This document shows, one piece after another, positions 48,062 through 56,909 of a stretch of 64,000 bases of DNA (position 1 is its first letter; each line of letters begins with the position of its first letter). Both the position numbers and the translations under genes were made by a program. A model generated the notes under the pieces. That model searched no databases. It was given only the letters and a program-made list of their open reading frames with translations, and was not told the DNA's origin. The DNA is from Streptomyces sp. R41 (lineage in GTDB: Bacteria; Actinomycetota; Actinomycetes; Streptomycetales; Streptomycetaceae), in the NCBI RefSeq assembly GCF_041053055.1, contig NZ_CP163443.1:9097001-9161000 (forward strand), given 5' to 3'.

Positions 48062-50308
48062 ATGTCTCACCTTCGCGCACCGGCCGCACGCGCAGACCGC
48101 CGTGAGGGCGGGCGGCACGGGCGGCCGGTCGCCCACACCGTCCCCTCGCTGCCCGAGAGCCACCTGCGGCCCCAGCTGCTGCGCCTGGCGATCCTGCCGC
48201 CGATCGCGGTGGCCCTCAGCGCGTGTGCGGCCGTACTGTTCACCGTCCGCTACACGGGCGCTCGGCCCGGCCTCATCCTGTGGGCCGTACTCGCCGGAGC
48301 CGTGGGCGTGGCCCTGGTCGGCATCCTGATCGCCGCCGTGGCCGCCGACCGCGCCGCCAAGTCCGTACGGGAGCGCCTGGGCGCCCTGCGCCGCACCAGC
48401 GCGCGGACGGAGGCCGACCTGCGCGTCCTTGTCGAAGGGCTGCGCCGGGGCGAGAGCCCGCCCGTGCGCAAGGCGCGGCGCCAACCCCCGGCGGACGCCG
48501 ACGACTTCGAGCTGCTCGCCGCCGACCTCTCCCGCGCCCACGACGGTGCCGTCGCCGCCGTCGTGCAGGCCGCACAGCTCTCCAGCCAGGCGGGCAGCGA
48601 ACAGAAGGTCGAGGTCTTCGTCAACCTGGCCCGGCGGTTGCAGTCCCTCGTGCACCGCGAGATCTCCATCCTCGACGAGCTGGAGAACGAGATCGAGGAC
48701 CCGGACCTGCTCAAGGGCCTCTTCCACGTCGACCACCTCGCCACCCGCATCCGCCGCCACGCCGAGAACCTCGCCGTCCTCGGCGGCGCCGTCTCGCGCC
48801 GCCAGTGGAGCAACCCCGTCTCCATGACGGAGGTGCTGCGGTCCGCGATCGCCGAGGTCGAGCAGTACTCGAGGGTCAAGCTGGTGCCCCCGATCGACGG
48901 CACCCTGCGCGGGCACGCGGTCGCCGACGTCATCCACCTGCTGGCCGAACTCGTCGAGAACGCCACGGTGTTCTCGGCCCCGCACACCCAAGTGCTGCTG
49001 CGCGCCAACCTCGTCACCTCCGGGCTCGCCGTCGAGGTGGAGGACCGGGGCCTCGGCATGCCGCTCGGCGAGCAGAACAAGATGAACGCCCTGCTCGCCG
49101 ACCCCGACCAGGTCAATGTCTCCAGCCTGCTGCAGGACGGGCGCATCGGTCTGTTCGTGGTCTCGCAGCTCGCCCGGCGGCACGGCATCCACGTCCGGCT
49201 GCAGACCAACATCTACGGCGGTGTCCAGGCCGTACTCGTCGTGCCGCAGGGGCTGTTGGGCACCACGCTGGGCGCTCTCGGGGACGTAGCCCAGGCACAG
49301 CCCCAGGAGACGTCCGGGGGGCGGCGCCCGCCCGCGAGACCGCAGGCCACGCAGGCGGCCACAGCGACCGCGTCGCCCGGAAGCCGGGCGATGCCCTCCG
49401 TGCCACGGCAGTCCCAGCGGGACCAGGCACCATCGCGTGCGGTGCCGGGAGCACCGGTCGCGGGCGCCGGGGGTCCAGCGCCGCTTCCCGTGCGCGGTAC
49501 CCGCGGGGAGCGGCCCAACCCGGCGGAGGCGTTGCCCGGCATCCGCCCAGAAGACCGGCGTGTCGCGGCGGAGAACGCGGCCGTACCGCCCACACCGCGA
49601 GGTGGCGCCGTCCGCGGCACCATGGGCAAGCCCCAACTGCCCAGGCGACGCGCCCAGGAGCACATCGCGCCCCAACTGCGCGACGGGCCGGCACCCCGCC
49701 AGGACACGGAGTACGTCGCGGGCCACGACCCGGGTCTCATGGCGGCGTTCCAGCGCGGCATCGGACTTGCGGAGGCGGCCCAAGCGGAGACGGAGCGCAT
49801 GCAGGCATCGCCCATGCAGGCTTCGTCGCCCAGGGAGCGGGCGCACCTGGACCTGGTGCGCACCGATGCGCTGCCGCCCTTGGAAGTGGTCAGAGTGGAT
49901 GTGCCGCCTGTGGGCGCCGCCCACGCTGACGGCGCGCATATGGACAACGCCCACATGGAGCGACCGCACATGGAGCGACCGCACATGGAGCGACCGCACA
50001 TGGAGCGACCGCACATGGAGCGACCGCACATGGATGTGCCACGCATGGATGTGCCGCACCTGGATGTGCCGCGCATGGACGGCGTGGCCCAGGTCGACGG
50101 GTCGTCGTCCCTCGGTGCCACCTCCCGTGGCGCGGACCCCATGGACGTAGCGCCGATGGACGGACCGCCCGCGGCCACGGCGCACATAGCCGAAGCACAC
50201 ACGGCGCACGCGCCGGCGCCGCACGAGGCGCAGGGGACGCGGGACACCGCGCCCGCGCCCGGACACGACCTCACTACCCGGCACGACGGGAGCACACCGG
50301 CCGGATGA
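48062..50308 (+). CDS. conservon sensor histidine kinase-like ATPase (CvnA-type)
   Basis: A 748-residue membrane protein, first gene of a conservon. Two transmembrane helices are at about residues 40-95. A coiled-coil/DHp-like region follows, then a HATPase_c domain with N box Glu-Leu-Val-Glu-Asn-Ala-Thr-Val-Phe-Ser near 300 and Asp-Arg-Gly-Leu-Gly-Met near 339. No canonical phospho-His box is visible, as usual for CvnA. The last 330 residues are low-complexity, with five exact copies of a 5-residue unit Met-Glu-Arg-Pro-His (15-bp DNA repeat at 49952-50026). It is expected to act with the roadblock, DUF742 and GTPase proteins at the membrane. Confidence 0.9.
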   Translation: MSHLRAPAARADRREGGRHGRPVAHTVPSLPESHLRPQLLRLAILPPIAVALSACAAVLFTVRYTGARPGLILWAVLAGAVGVALVGILIAAVAADRAAKSVRERLGALRRTSARTEADLRVLVEGLRRGESPPVRKARRQPPADADDFELLAADLSRAHDGAVAAVVQAAQLSSQAGSEQKVEVFVNLARRLQSLVHREISILDELENEIEDPDLLKGLFHVDHLATRIRRHAENLAVLGGAVSRRQWSNPVSMTEVLRSAIAEVEQYSRVKLVPPIDGTLRGHAVADVIHLLAELVENATVFSAPHTQVLLRANLVTSGLAVEVEDRGLGMPLGEQNKMNALLADPDQVNVSSLLQDGRIGLFVVSQLARRHGIHVRLQTNIYGGVQAVLVVPQGLLGTTLGALGDVAQAQPQETSGGRRPPARPQATQAATATASPGSRAMPSVPRQSQRDQAPSRAVPGAPVAGAGGPAPLPVRGTRGERPNPAEALPGIRPEDRRVAAENAAVPPTPRGGAVRGTMGKPQLPRRRAQEHIAPQLRDGPAPRQDTEYVAGHDPGLMAAFQRGIGLAEAAQAETERMQASPMQASSPRERAHLDLVRTDALPPLEVVRVDVPPVGAAHADGAHMDNAHMERPHMERPHMERPHMERPHMERPHMDVPRMDVPHLDVPRMDGVAQVDGSSSLGATSRGADPMDVAPMDGPPAATAHIAEAHTAHAPAPHEAQGTRDTAPAPGHDLTTRHDGSTPAG
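49952..50080 (+). repeat. 15-bp tandem repeat inside the conservon kinase gene
   Basis: Five exact 15-bp copies of CACATGGAGCGACCG (49952-50026) are followed by about three and a half diverged copies based on CACATGGATGTGCCA to about 50080. The period is a multiple of three, so copy-number change keeps the frame. Confidence 0.9.
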
Positions 50309-50376
50309 CCACCCCCCTCACCACCCCCACCCCCTCCGCTCCCGCAGACCTTCGTACCTCAAGGAGTCGATCCACC

Positions 50377-50811
50377 ATGGCGAGCGATGCGCCGACCGGC
50401 CATGTATCCGATCTCGACTGGCTGATGAGCGGCCTCGTACAGCGCGTGCCGCACACCACAAGCGCGGTACTTCTGTCCTGCGACGGGCTCGTGAAGTCGG
50501 TCCACGGCCTCGACCCGGACAGCGCCGACCACATGGCGGCGCTGGCCTCCGGCCTCTACTCCCTCGGCCGCAGCGCGGGCGTCCGCTTCGGGGACGGCGG
50601 CGACGTACGGCAGGTCGTCGTCGAACTCGACTCGACCCTGCTGTTCGTGTCCACCGCGGGCTCAGGCACCTGTCTCGCCGTGCTCGCCGGACGCGAGGCC
50701 GACGCGGCGGTCCTCGGCTACGAGATGGCGATGCTCGTCAAGAGCGTCCGCCCATACCTGATGACCGCCCCCCGGCAGCCCGCCGTCGAACCCCCGGCGA
50801 TGAGGCCTTGA
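50377..50811 (+). CDS. roadblock/LC7 domain protein (CvnB-type)
   Basis: A 144-residue protein. The roadblock/LC7 fold pattern is clear: Leu-Asp-Trp-Leu-Met-Ser-Gly-Leu-Val near residue 13, Ala-Val-Leu-Leu-Ser-Cys-Asp-Gly-Leu, and Leu-Leu-Phe-Val-Ser-Thr-Ala-Gly. In conservons CvnB is thought to act with the Ras-like GTPase CvnD, like MglB with MglA. I chose the ATG at 50377 (AAGGAG 11 nt upstream); the ATG at 50305, overlapping the cvnA stop, is an alternative adding 24 unconserved residues. Confidence 0.9.
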   Translation: MASDAPTGHVSDLDWLMSGLVQRVPHTTSAVLLSCDGLVKSVHGLDPDSADHMAALASGLYSLGRSAGVRFGDGGDVRQVVVELDSTLLFVSTAGSGTCLAVLAGREADAAVLGYEMAMLVKSVRPYLMTAPRQPAVEPPAMRP

Positions 50812-51185
50812 GCGTGGCCGCGGCCGGCGACGGGCCTTGGCTCGACGACGCTGCCGGACGCCTGGTACGCCCCTACACGGTCAGCAACGGCCGGACCCGG
50901 CCCACGACAGCGCTCGATCTCCTGTCGCAGGTCATGGCCACCGGAGCCACGCCCCTCGGCTACCTCGGCCCCGAGCACACCCAGGCACTCGAACTGTGCC
51001 GGGCGCCCGTCTCGATCGCGGAGATCGCCGCCCACCTGAAGCTGCCCGCGGCGGTCACCAAGGTGCTGCTGTCCGACCTCGTCGACTGCGGGGCGCTCAC
51101 CACGAAGCCACCGTCCTTCCACCACAACCCCACTGACCGGTCTCTTCTGGAGGCAGTGCTCGATGGACTACGACGACAGCTCTGA
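50808..51185 (+). CDS. DUF742 domain protein (CvnC-type)
   Basis: A 125-residue conservon protein. It shows the DUF742 features Leu-Val-Arg-Pro-Tyr-Thr-Val-Ser-Asn-Gly-Arg-Thr near residue 18 and a winged-helix-like segment Pro-Val-Ser-Ile-Ala-Glu-Ile-Ala-Ala-His-Leu-Lys-Leu-Pro. The start is a TTG overlapping the preceding stop, or the GTG two codons later. Its 3' end overlaps the GTPase gene by 23 bp. The role is unknown beyond complex formation in conservons. Confidence 0.88.
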   Translation: MSVAAAGDGPWLDDAAGRLVRPYTVSNGRTRPTTALDLLSQVMATGATPLGYLGPEHTQALELCRAPVSIAEIAAHLKLPAAVTKVLLSDLVDCGALTTKPPSFHHNPTDRSLLEAVLDGLRRQL

Positions 51186-51762
51186 CCCCTTCCCCACCGC
51201 ACTGAAGATCCTGGTGGCGGGAGGGTTCGGGGTCGGCAAGACAACCTTCGTCGGCGCGGTGAGCGAGATCGCGCCGCTCAGCACGGAGGAGCTGCTCACC
51301 ACGGTCAGCGCCGCGACCGACAGTCTCGACGGCATCGAGAACAAGGTCGAAACCACCGTGGCCATGGACTTCGGCCGCATAACCCTCGATCCGGAACATG
51401 TCCTCTATCTGTTCGGTACGCCCGGGCAGGAGCGGTTCTGGTTCATGTGGGACGAGCTCTCCGAAGGCGCACTGGGCGCGGTGATCCTCGCCGACACCCG
51501 CCGCCTGGAGGACTGCTTCGCGGCCGTGGACTTCTTCGAGCAGCGGGGCCTTGGATTCATCGTCGCGGTCAACGAGTTCGACGGCTCGTACCGCTACGAC
51601 CCGGAGGAGGTGCGCGCGGCCATAGACCTCGACCCCGAGATCCCCGTCGTGCGCTGCGACGCCCGGATCTCCAGCTCAGGCGTGCAGACCCTGCTCACCC
51701 TGGTCCGCCATCTCATCGCGCACGCGCCCACACACGCGCCGAGCCACGGAGCCCACACATGA
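51163..51762 (+). CDS. conservon Ras-like GTPase (CvnD-type)
   Basis: A 199-residue small GTPase. The P-loop is Gly-Gly-Phe-Gly-Val-Gly-Lys-Thr-Thr (residues 20-28), the switch II region Gly-Thr-Pro-Gly-Gln-Glu-Arg-Phe near 86, and the base-recognition element is Asn-Glu-Phe-Asp instead of Asn-Lys-x-Asp. The conserved Lys of NKxD is therefore replaced by Glu, as is usual in CvnD/MglA-like proteins of Streptomyces. TGGAGG precedes the ATG, inside the DUF742 gene. The C-terminus is a short Ala/His/Thr/Pro-rich tail. Confidence 0.92.
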   Translation: MDYDDSSDPFPTALKILVAGGFGVGKTTFVGAVSEIAPLSTEELLTTVSAATDSLDGIENKVETTVAMDFGRITLDPEHVLYLFGTPGQERFWFMWDELSEGALGAVILADTRRLEDCFAAVDFFEQRGLGFIVAVNEFDGSYRYDPEEVRAAIDLDPEIPVVRCDARISSSGVQTLLTLVRHLIAHAPTHAPSHGAHT

Positions 51763-51823
51763 CGCGCTCCTCACGTCACGCAGGCCCACGCATGACGCAC
51801 ACCCCAAGCCACGGAGCCCGTAC

Positions 51824-52417
51824 ATGAGTTATGACCCGCCGCGTCCGGCCGGTCGTCTGCTGCTGACCCCGGAGGACAAGGACGCTCCCGCCCGGGTGCG
51901 GCGGCTGCGCCGACTGGGGCTGGGGGAGCGCGCGGAACCGGCCTTCGACGCCTTCGCGGACCGGCTTGCCGAGGTCGCCGCGGTGCCGTACTCGATGGTC
52001 AACTTCATCGACGAGAACCGGCAGTTCTTCGCGGGCCTGCACACCCCGGTCGGCGGCGGCCCGGGCGTCCTGCCGCCCGGGGACGACACCGGGGACGGCG
52101 CCACGCCCGAGGTGGGCCGCTACATGGCACGCGACTACGGCTTCTGCCCCTACGTGGTGGTCCGGCGCAGGGCGCTGGTCCTGGAGGACGTCTGCGACTA
52201 CCCGCGCTTCGCCGGGAACCCGGTTGTCGACGAGATCGGCGTCCGCTCCTACCTCGGCGCACCGCTGATCGACCACACGGGCATCGCCCTCGGCACGATC
52301 TGCGTCGTCGACGTCGAGCCGCGCCCATGGGGAGTGGCGGGCCTGGAGACCATCAAGTCGCTGGCGGCGGAGCTGGTCGAGCGGATCGAACGGCGGGAGG
52401 GAGGCGGGGGATTCTGA
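51824..52417 (+). CDS. GAF domain protein at the end of the conservon
   Basis: A 197-residue single-domain GAF protein: Val-Pro-Tyr-Ser-Met-Val-Asn-Phe-Ile-Asp near residues 52-61, Asp-Tyr-Gly-Phe-Cys near 104, Val-Arg-Ser-Tyr-Leu-Gly-Ala-Pro-Leu-Ile and Gly-Thr-Ile-Cys-Val-Val-Asp near 158. GAF folds bind small molecules or sense redox state. Being 61 bp after the GTPase gene, it is probably co-transcribed and could be the input or effector of this conservon. The spacer repeats the AGCCACGGAGCCC sequence found before the GTPase stop, a small local duplication. Confidence 0.85.
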   Translation: MSYDPPRPAGRLLLTPEDKDAPARVRRLRRLGLGERAEPAFDAFADRLAEVAAVPYSMVNFIDENRQFFAGLHTPVGGGPGVLPPGDDTGDGATPEVGRYMARDYGFCPYVVVRRRALVLEDVCDYPRFAGNPVVDEIGVRSYLGAPLIDHTGIALGTICVVDVEPRPWGVAGLETIKSLAAELVERIERREGGGGF

Positions 52418-53426
52418 GGGAGCGCCGGGGGGCGTGCCCGAGCTCGACGCGATGTCGGTGCCGTGGAGGAACGCTGTGCCCGAGCCTCCTAGCCCCGGTC
52501 CGGAAAGGCACACCATGACCGACCTCCGTCTCGGTGCCCTCGGCTTCGGCCTGCGCGGTGCCCTCGCGCGCATCGCCCACCGTCCCGGCCGGGGCTCCCG
52601 CGTGACCGTCGTCGCCGAGCACGACCCCGTGCTACGCGACCGCGCGGCCGACCGCATCCCCGGGGTCCGAACCGTCGACGACCACCACAAGGTCATCGAC
52701 GCCCCGGACGTCGATGCCGTGCTCGTCCTCACCCCGGACCACACCCACGCCGACATCGCGTGCGAGGCGCTGCGCGCCGGCAAACCCGTCTTCGTCGAGA
52801 AGCCCCTGGACATCACCATCGAGCGCTGCGACCGGATCCTGCGCACCGCCTTCGAGACGGGCACCCGGGTGTATGTGGGCCACAACATGCGCCACATGCC
52901 GGTGATCCGGCTGATGCGCGACATCATTCAGCGCGGCGACACAGGTACGGTCAAAACGGTGTGGGTGCGTCACTTCGTCGGCTACGGCGGAGACTGGTAC
53001 TTCAAGGACTGGCATGCCGAACGGCAGTACACCACCAGTCTGTTGCTGCAGAAGGGCGCCCACGACATCGACGTACTGCACTGGTTGGCCGGTGGCTACA
53101 CACAGCGGGTGCAGCCACCGTGGCGGCCAGCGAGGGTGAGTGCCACGCGCGCGTGCTGCTCATCGCGGGCAAGCCCGGCTCGGGCCGCACCGCGTGGCTA
53201 CACCCACCGGGTGCAGGCGCTCGGGGGCCCCATGGTGTACGGGGACATCCCGCACCGGAGGGCGTCGGGAGAGCCCAAGACGGACGACTGGTAAACGAAG
53301 GCCAGCCGCTGGCCCCCGCACACCCAGCGGGCGCTGAATCCGGGCATCGACGTCGCGGACGTATCGCTGGTCAACATGCGCCTGGACAACAGGGTGTTGG
53401 CGGCCTGCCAGCAGTGTCACTTCACC

Positions 53427-53600
53427 GTTCCTAGGGGCTGAGTGGGAGCGGGTCCTGTTTCCAGGGCCGCTGGTGCTCAGCCGCGTGCTCCGAACGGTGT
53501 TGGGCACGCTGGTCGCCCGCGTTCGCTCCGCTGCCGGGCGGCACGGATCTCGTCCGTGGTCCGGGGATGCGGGGGCGGGGTCCCTCACGCCTGCGGGTCT
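53427..53600 (-). ncRNA. predicted omega RNA region of the TnpB element
   Basis: In TnpB systems the guide RNA scaffold overlaps the 3' end of tnpB and ends at the element boundary, with the flanking DNA as guide. Here the minus strand ends in a GGCTGAG/CTCAGCC stem-capable segment and then CCCCTAGGAAC. The adjacent host sequence GGTGAAGTGACACTGCTGGC would be the guide. This is inference from element architecture; the 5' limit is a guess. Confidence 0.4.
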
Positions 53601-55091
53601 CCGCTGCGGCCTGGGCGGTCCGATGCCCCGCACGATCTCTCTGGTCGTGTGGGGGCGGTGCCGTCCGTCGCCGGATCGGATGCCCGAGGGCGCGTCGCCC
53701 GATCGCGATGCTCGCCGCATCGTGCCGAGAAACTGTGCGGTTGGTGCTGGTGAGGGGCTGCTGCCAGTGCTGGGCGCCCCAGCGGGAGGTGTAGGCGGGG
53801 TCGACCGCGACGACCGCTACGTTCTGCTCGGCGGCCATCGCCACCAGGCGGGCCTTGAGTTTCGCGGTGGGGAAGCGGGAGATGAGGCGGCGGAAGCGTT
53901 TGTTGCGGCCGTGCTTCTCCCGGCACCGTCCGTCGGTGAAGTCGAGGTCTTCGATGGCGATTGCGGCTGCCCCGGTGGTGCGGGTGTGGTGCAGCAGCCT
54001 CGTGAGGGCGTGCCGGATCTGGGCATCTCGGTGCGTGGTGGACCCGGTCAGGTCGTAGAAGATGCGGCGGGGCTCGCCCACCGGGTTGCCGTGCACGTCG
54101 AGCCGCCAGGCGGCGAGGTGGTCGTCGTTCATGTCGACGGCGACCACACCCCCGGCGAGGGCCGCGTCCAGTGGCAGGACGGGGGCGGGGGTGCGCTGCC
54201 AGGAGGCGGTCACATACCAGCGGCCGCGCAGGACGTCGTGGTGGATGCGGTAGGCCACCGCCCGGTTCGCGGTGATCCGGTCCAGCCACTCCTCACCCCG
54301 GTGCGTGAAGGACACGGTCGCATCGAGCACATACCGGCCGTGCGGGGCGTTGGCCAGATGGGCCAGCGCGGCGGGCAGTCTGATCGAGAGCTGTCCGGTG
54401 TCGGTGATGCGGAGGGATTCGTTGCCGAGGCGTTTGCCGGACTCCCCGTCCGCGGCCAGGAACATCCGCGCCGCCCGCCACCGCTCGCGCCAGGCATCCT
54501 GGCTCAGCCCGGCCTCGCCGAGGTGGTGGCGCAGCCGGGCGAGTTGCTTCCCGCCGCGCACCACGTGCACCCGGCCGGCCGCCCAGTCCGCCTCCACCCC
54601 CGCCAGCCGGGACCTCAGCGCATGCATGCGCCGGGACTTGGCATGCCACTCCGACCGCGAACCGTACCCCGTGCCAGCCCCTCCCGCTTGTCCGCCTTCG
54701 CGCCCAGCGGGCGGGCCAGCCGCGCCTGGATCGACGTGACCTGCCCGCGCAGCCACGCCATCTCCGCCGCCTGCCCGCGCCGGGCCAGCGCCCACTGATC
54801 ATGCATGGCCTTGGTGATACTGCCCGCCCACCTGGCCGAGGAGACCCCGGTCAGCTCCCGCTTACGGGCCGCCCACGCGGCGCCATCGTGCTCCAGTCCC
54901 TGCCGGGAACGCACCGCGAGATCACCCGCAGCCAGTCCACCCAGGAACACCCCCACCTCGACCAGCACCGCGGCATCCGTCTGCGAGACCCGCAACCGGG
55001 CCCGGATCGCCACCCCCGCAGGGCCGGGCACCACGAACGACGCGGCCACCTCCCGCAGCCCACACACCCCGTCACCCCCGCCCGGCGCCAC
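53431..55091 (-). pseudogene. tnpB: TnpB-like RNA-guided nuclease (OMEGA effector), frameshifted
   Basis: Two minus-strand frames together give about 550 residues. The N-terminal part is read from a GTG at 55091; the C-terminal part continues in another frame from near 54668, where one G appears lost in a GGGG run. The RuvC residues are intact: Asp in Val-Ala-Val-Asp-Met-Asn-Asp, Glu in Ile-Ala-Ile-Glu-Asp-Leu-Asp, and Asp in Ser-Arg-His-Asp-Ala-Ala-Ser. The zinc-finger cysteines usual in TnpB between the second and third motifs are missing (Asp-Pro-Ala-Tyr-Thr-Ser-Arg-Trp-Gly). The last 80 residues are Arg/Pro-rich and overlap the region where a guide RNA scaffold would be encoded. Confidence 0.82.
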
Positions 55092-55793
55092 ACCATCCCC
55101 TCACCCAACGAACCCCACCCGCAAAGGTCACGCATTCGACGAACAAACTTCCGTTCCCTTCCGTAGCCCGTGCGTACTCAGGTCATGACATGCACTCATG
55201 CATGCCAGAACAGGCTCAACCACCGTCAACAGGCGTTAGTTCCCAACCCCCGACTACTGGAGCACCTACACCGTCATCGGAGACGCCGGCCGCCTGGAGA
55301 ACGTCGGGGACGGGCCCGGGGGAGTGGTGAAGGTCTGGAACAGCCGCCGCTCGGGGCGGCGGGACCGGGCCGACGCCGAGTACCCGTGCCTGAAGTCGAC
55401 GAGGACGCCGAGCACGGGGGCGCCGACCCGCTGCTGATCGACGAGTTCCTCCGGTTCGTCCGGGAGGGCGGGCGCACCGACACCTCCCCGGTCGCCGCGC
55501 GCATGGCGGTGGCCGCCGGATTCCGGGCCACGGAGTCGCTGCGGGACGGCGGCACTCCGCGCGACGTGCCGCCCCTCGACCCGGAACTGGTGGCCTACTT
55601 CGAGCGGGGGCAGACGCCCTGAGCGCGCAGTCGCTGAGACGGGCGTGAAGGAAAGCTGCGGCCGCGCTTAAGAAAACCTCGATGGACCAGGAGCACCGCC
55701 GTACGGCAGATTCCTACGGGAATTCACCCCTCTCCCCGGTACGGGCTCCTTCGGCGTGCCCTGCCCCGGGACCTCACCCACAGGAGCCGTCGC

Positions 55794-56822
55794 GTGAAGG
55801 CGCTGGTCAAGGAGAAGGCGGAGCCCGGGCTCTGGCTCACGGACGTTCCGGAGCCGCAGGCCGGCCCCGGCGACGTACTGATCAAGGTCCTCAGGACCGG
55901 GATCTGCGGCACCGACCTGCACATCCGCAACTGGGACGGCTGGGCGCAGCAGGCCATCAGCACGCCGCTCGTGCTCGGGCACGAGTTCGTCGGCGAGGTC
56001 ATCGAGACCGGCCGCGACGTCCCCGACATCAAGGTCGGCGACCGCGTCAGCGGCGAGGGCCACCTGGTCTGCGGCAAGTGCCGCAACTGTCTGGCCGGGC
56101 GCCGCCACCTCTGCCGCGCCACGGTCGGCCTGGGCGTGGGCCGCGACGGCGCGTTCGCCGAGTACGTGGTCCTTCCCGCCGCCAATGTGTGGGTGCACCG
56201 GGTGCCCGTCGACCTCGATGTCGCCGCGATCTTCGACCCGTTCGGCAACGCCGTGCACACGGCGCTGTCCTTCCCGCTGGTCGGTGAGGACGTACTCATC
56301 ACCGGGGCCGGACCGATCGGCCTGATGGCCGCGGCCGTGGCCCGTCACGCGGGTGCCCGCAACGTCGTCATCACCGACGTCAGCGAGGAGCGCCTGGAGC
56401 TGGCACGCAAGATCGGTGTGAGCCTCGCCCTCAATGTCGCGGGTTCGACGATCGCCGACGGTCAGCGCGAGCTGGGTCTGCGCGAGGGCTTCGACATTGG
56501 CCTGGAGATGTCTGGCCGCCCCGAAGCGATGCGCGACATGATCGCCAACATGACCCACGGCGGCCGGATCGCGATGCTCGGCCTGCCGTCCCAGGAGTTC
56601 CCGGTCGACTGGTCGCGGATCGTCACCTCCATGATCACGATCAAGGGCATCTACGGACGCGAGATGTTCGAGACCTGGTACGCCATGTCGGTTCTCCTCG
56701 AAGGCGGTCTCGACCTGGCTCCCGTGATCACCGGCCGCTACGGCTTCCGCGACTACGAGGCGGCCTTCGACGACGCGGCCGGCGGCCGCGGCGGCAAGGT
56801 CATCCTCGACTGGACCGCCTGA
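55794..56822 (+). CDS. tdh: L-threonine 3-dehydrogenase
   Basis: A 342-residue zinc-dependent medium-chain dehydrogenase. The catalytic zinc ligands are in Gly-Ile-Cys-Gly-Thr-Asp-Leu-His (about 37-44) and Gly-His-Glu-Phe (about 62-65), and the structural zinc has four cysteines in Cys-Gly-Lys-Cys-Arg-Asn-Cys-x7-Cys (about 92-106). The NAD site is Gly-Ala-Gly-Pro-Ile-Gly-Leu-Met near 171. It oxidises threonine to 2-amino-3-oxobutyrate, used by the kbl product encoded next. The GTG at 55794 follows shortly after a hexamer-like CAGGAG. Confidence 0.94.
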   Translation: MKALVKEKAEPGLWLTDVPEPQAGPGDVLIKVLRTGICGTDLHIRNWDGWAQQAISTPLVLGHEFVGEVIETGRDVPDIKVGDRVSGEGHLVCGKCRNCLAGRRHLCRATVGLGVGRDGAFAEYVVLPAANVWVHRVPVDLDVAAIFDPFGNAVHTALSFPLVGEDVLITGAGPIGLMAAAVARHAGARNVVITDVSEERLELARKIGVSLALNVAGSTIADGQRELGLREGFDIGLEMSGRPEAMRDMIANMTHGGRIAMLGLPSQEFPVDWSRIVTSMITIKGIYGREMFETWYAMSVLLEGGLDLAPVITGRYGFRDYEAAFDDAAGGRGGKVILDWTA

Positions 56823-56909
56823 GACACCCCGGACCGTCCGGGACGCCCTGGACCGTCCGAGCGCCTGGACCGCCTGAGCCCCGGACTGCTTGAGAATTCT
56901 AAGGAACTG

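Larger units (their letters stand above)
53427..55246 (-). mobile_element. TnpB-bearing insertion element (IS200/IS605 or IS607-like, no TnpA seen)
   Basis: About 1.82 kb interrupts the Gfo/Idh gene exactly between the codons for His-Phe-Thr and Asp-Tyr-Trp, as judged from the continuous host reading frame on both sides. There are no terminal inverted repeats or obvious target duplication, as in IS605-type elements. The only gene is a TnpB homologue on the minus strand. The right end of the element in tnpB orientation is at about 53427, ending CCCCTAGGAAC; the other end is GTTGGGAACTAACG at about 55246. Boundaries are uncertain by a few bases. Confidence 0.82.
52515..55622 (+). pseudogene. 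Gfo/Idh/MocA oxidoreductase gene, disrupted by an insertion sequence
   Basis: Translation from the ATG at 52515 gives a clear NAD(P)-binding domain (Leu-Gly-Ala-Leu-Gly-Phe-Gly-Leu-Arg-Gly; Val-Glu-Lys-Pro-Leu-Asp). It degenerates after about 53106: a 102-bp in-frame insertion repeats the flanking Gly-Tyr-Thr-x-Arg-Val-Gln codons, a TAA stop appears at 53292-53294, and homology continues to about 53426. The rest resumes at about 55247 (Thr-Val-Ile-Gly-Asp-Ala-Gly-Arg-Leu-Glu-Asn) beyond an insertion element. A further single-base loss lies near 55385, and the last exon-like part ends at 55622. The original protein would be about 390 residues, a sugar or polyol dehydrogenase. Confidence 0.88.
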
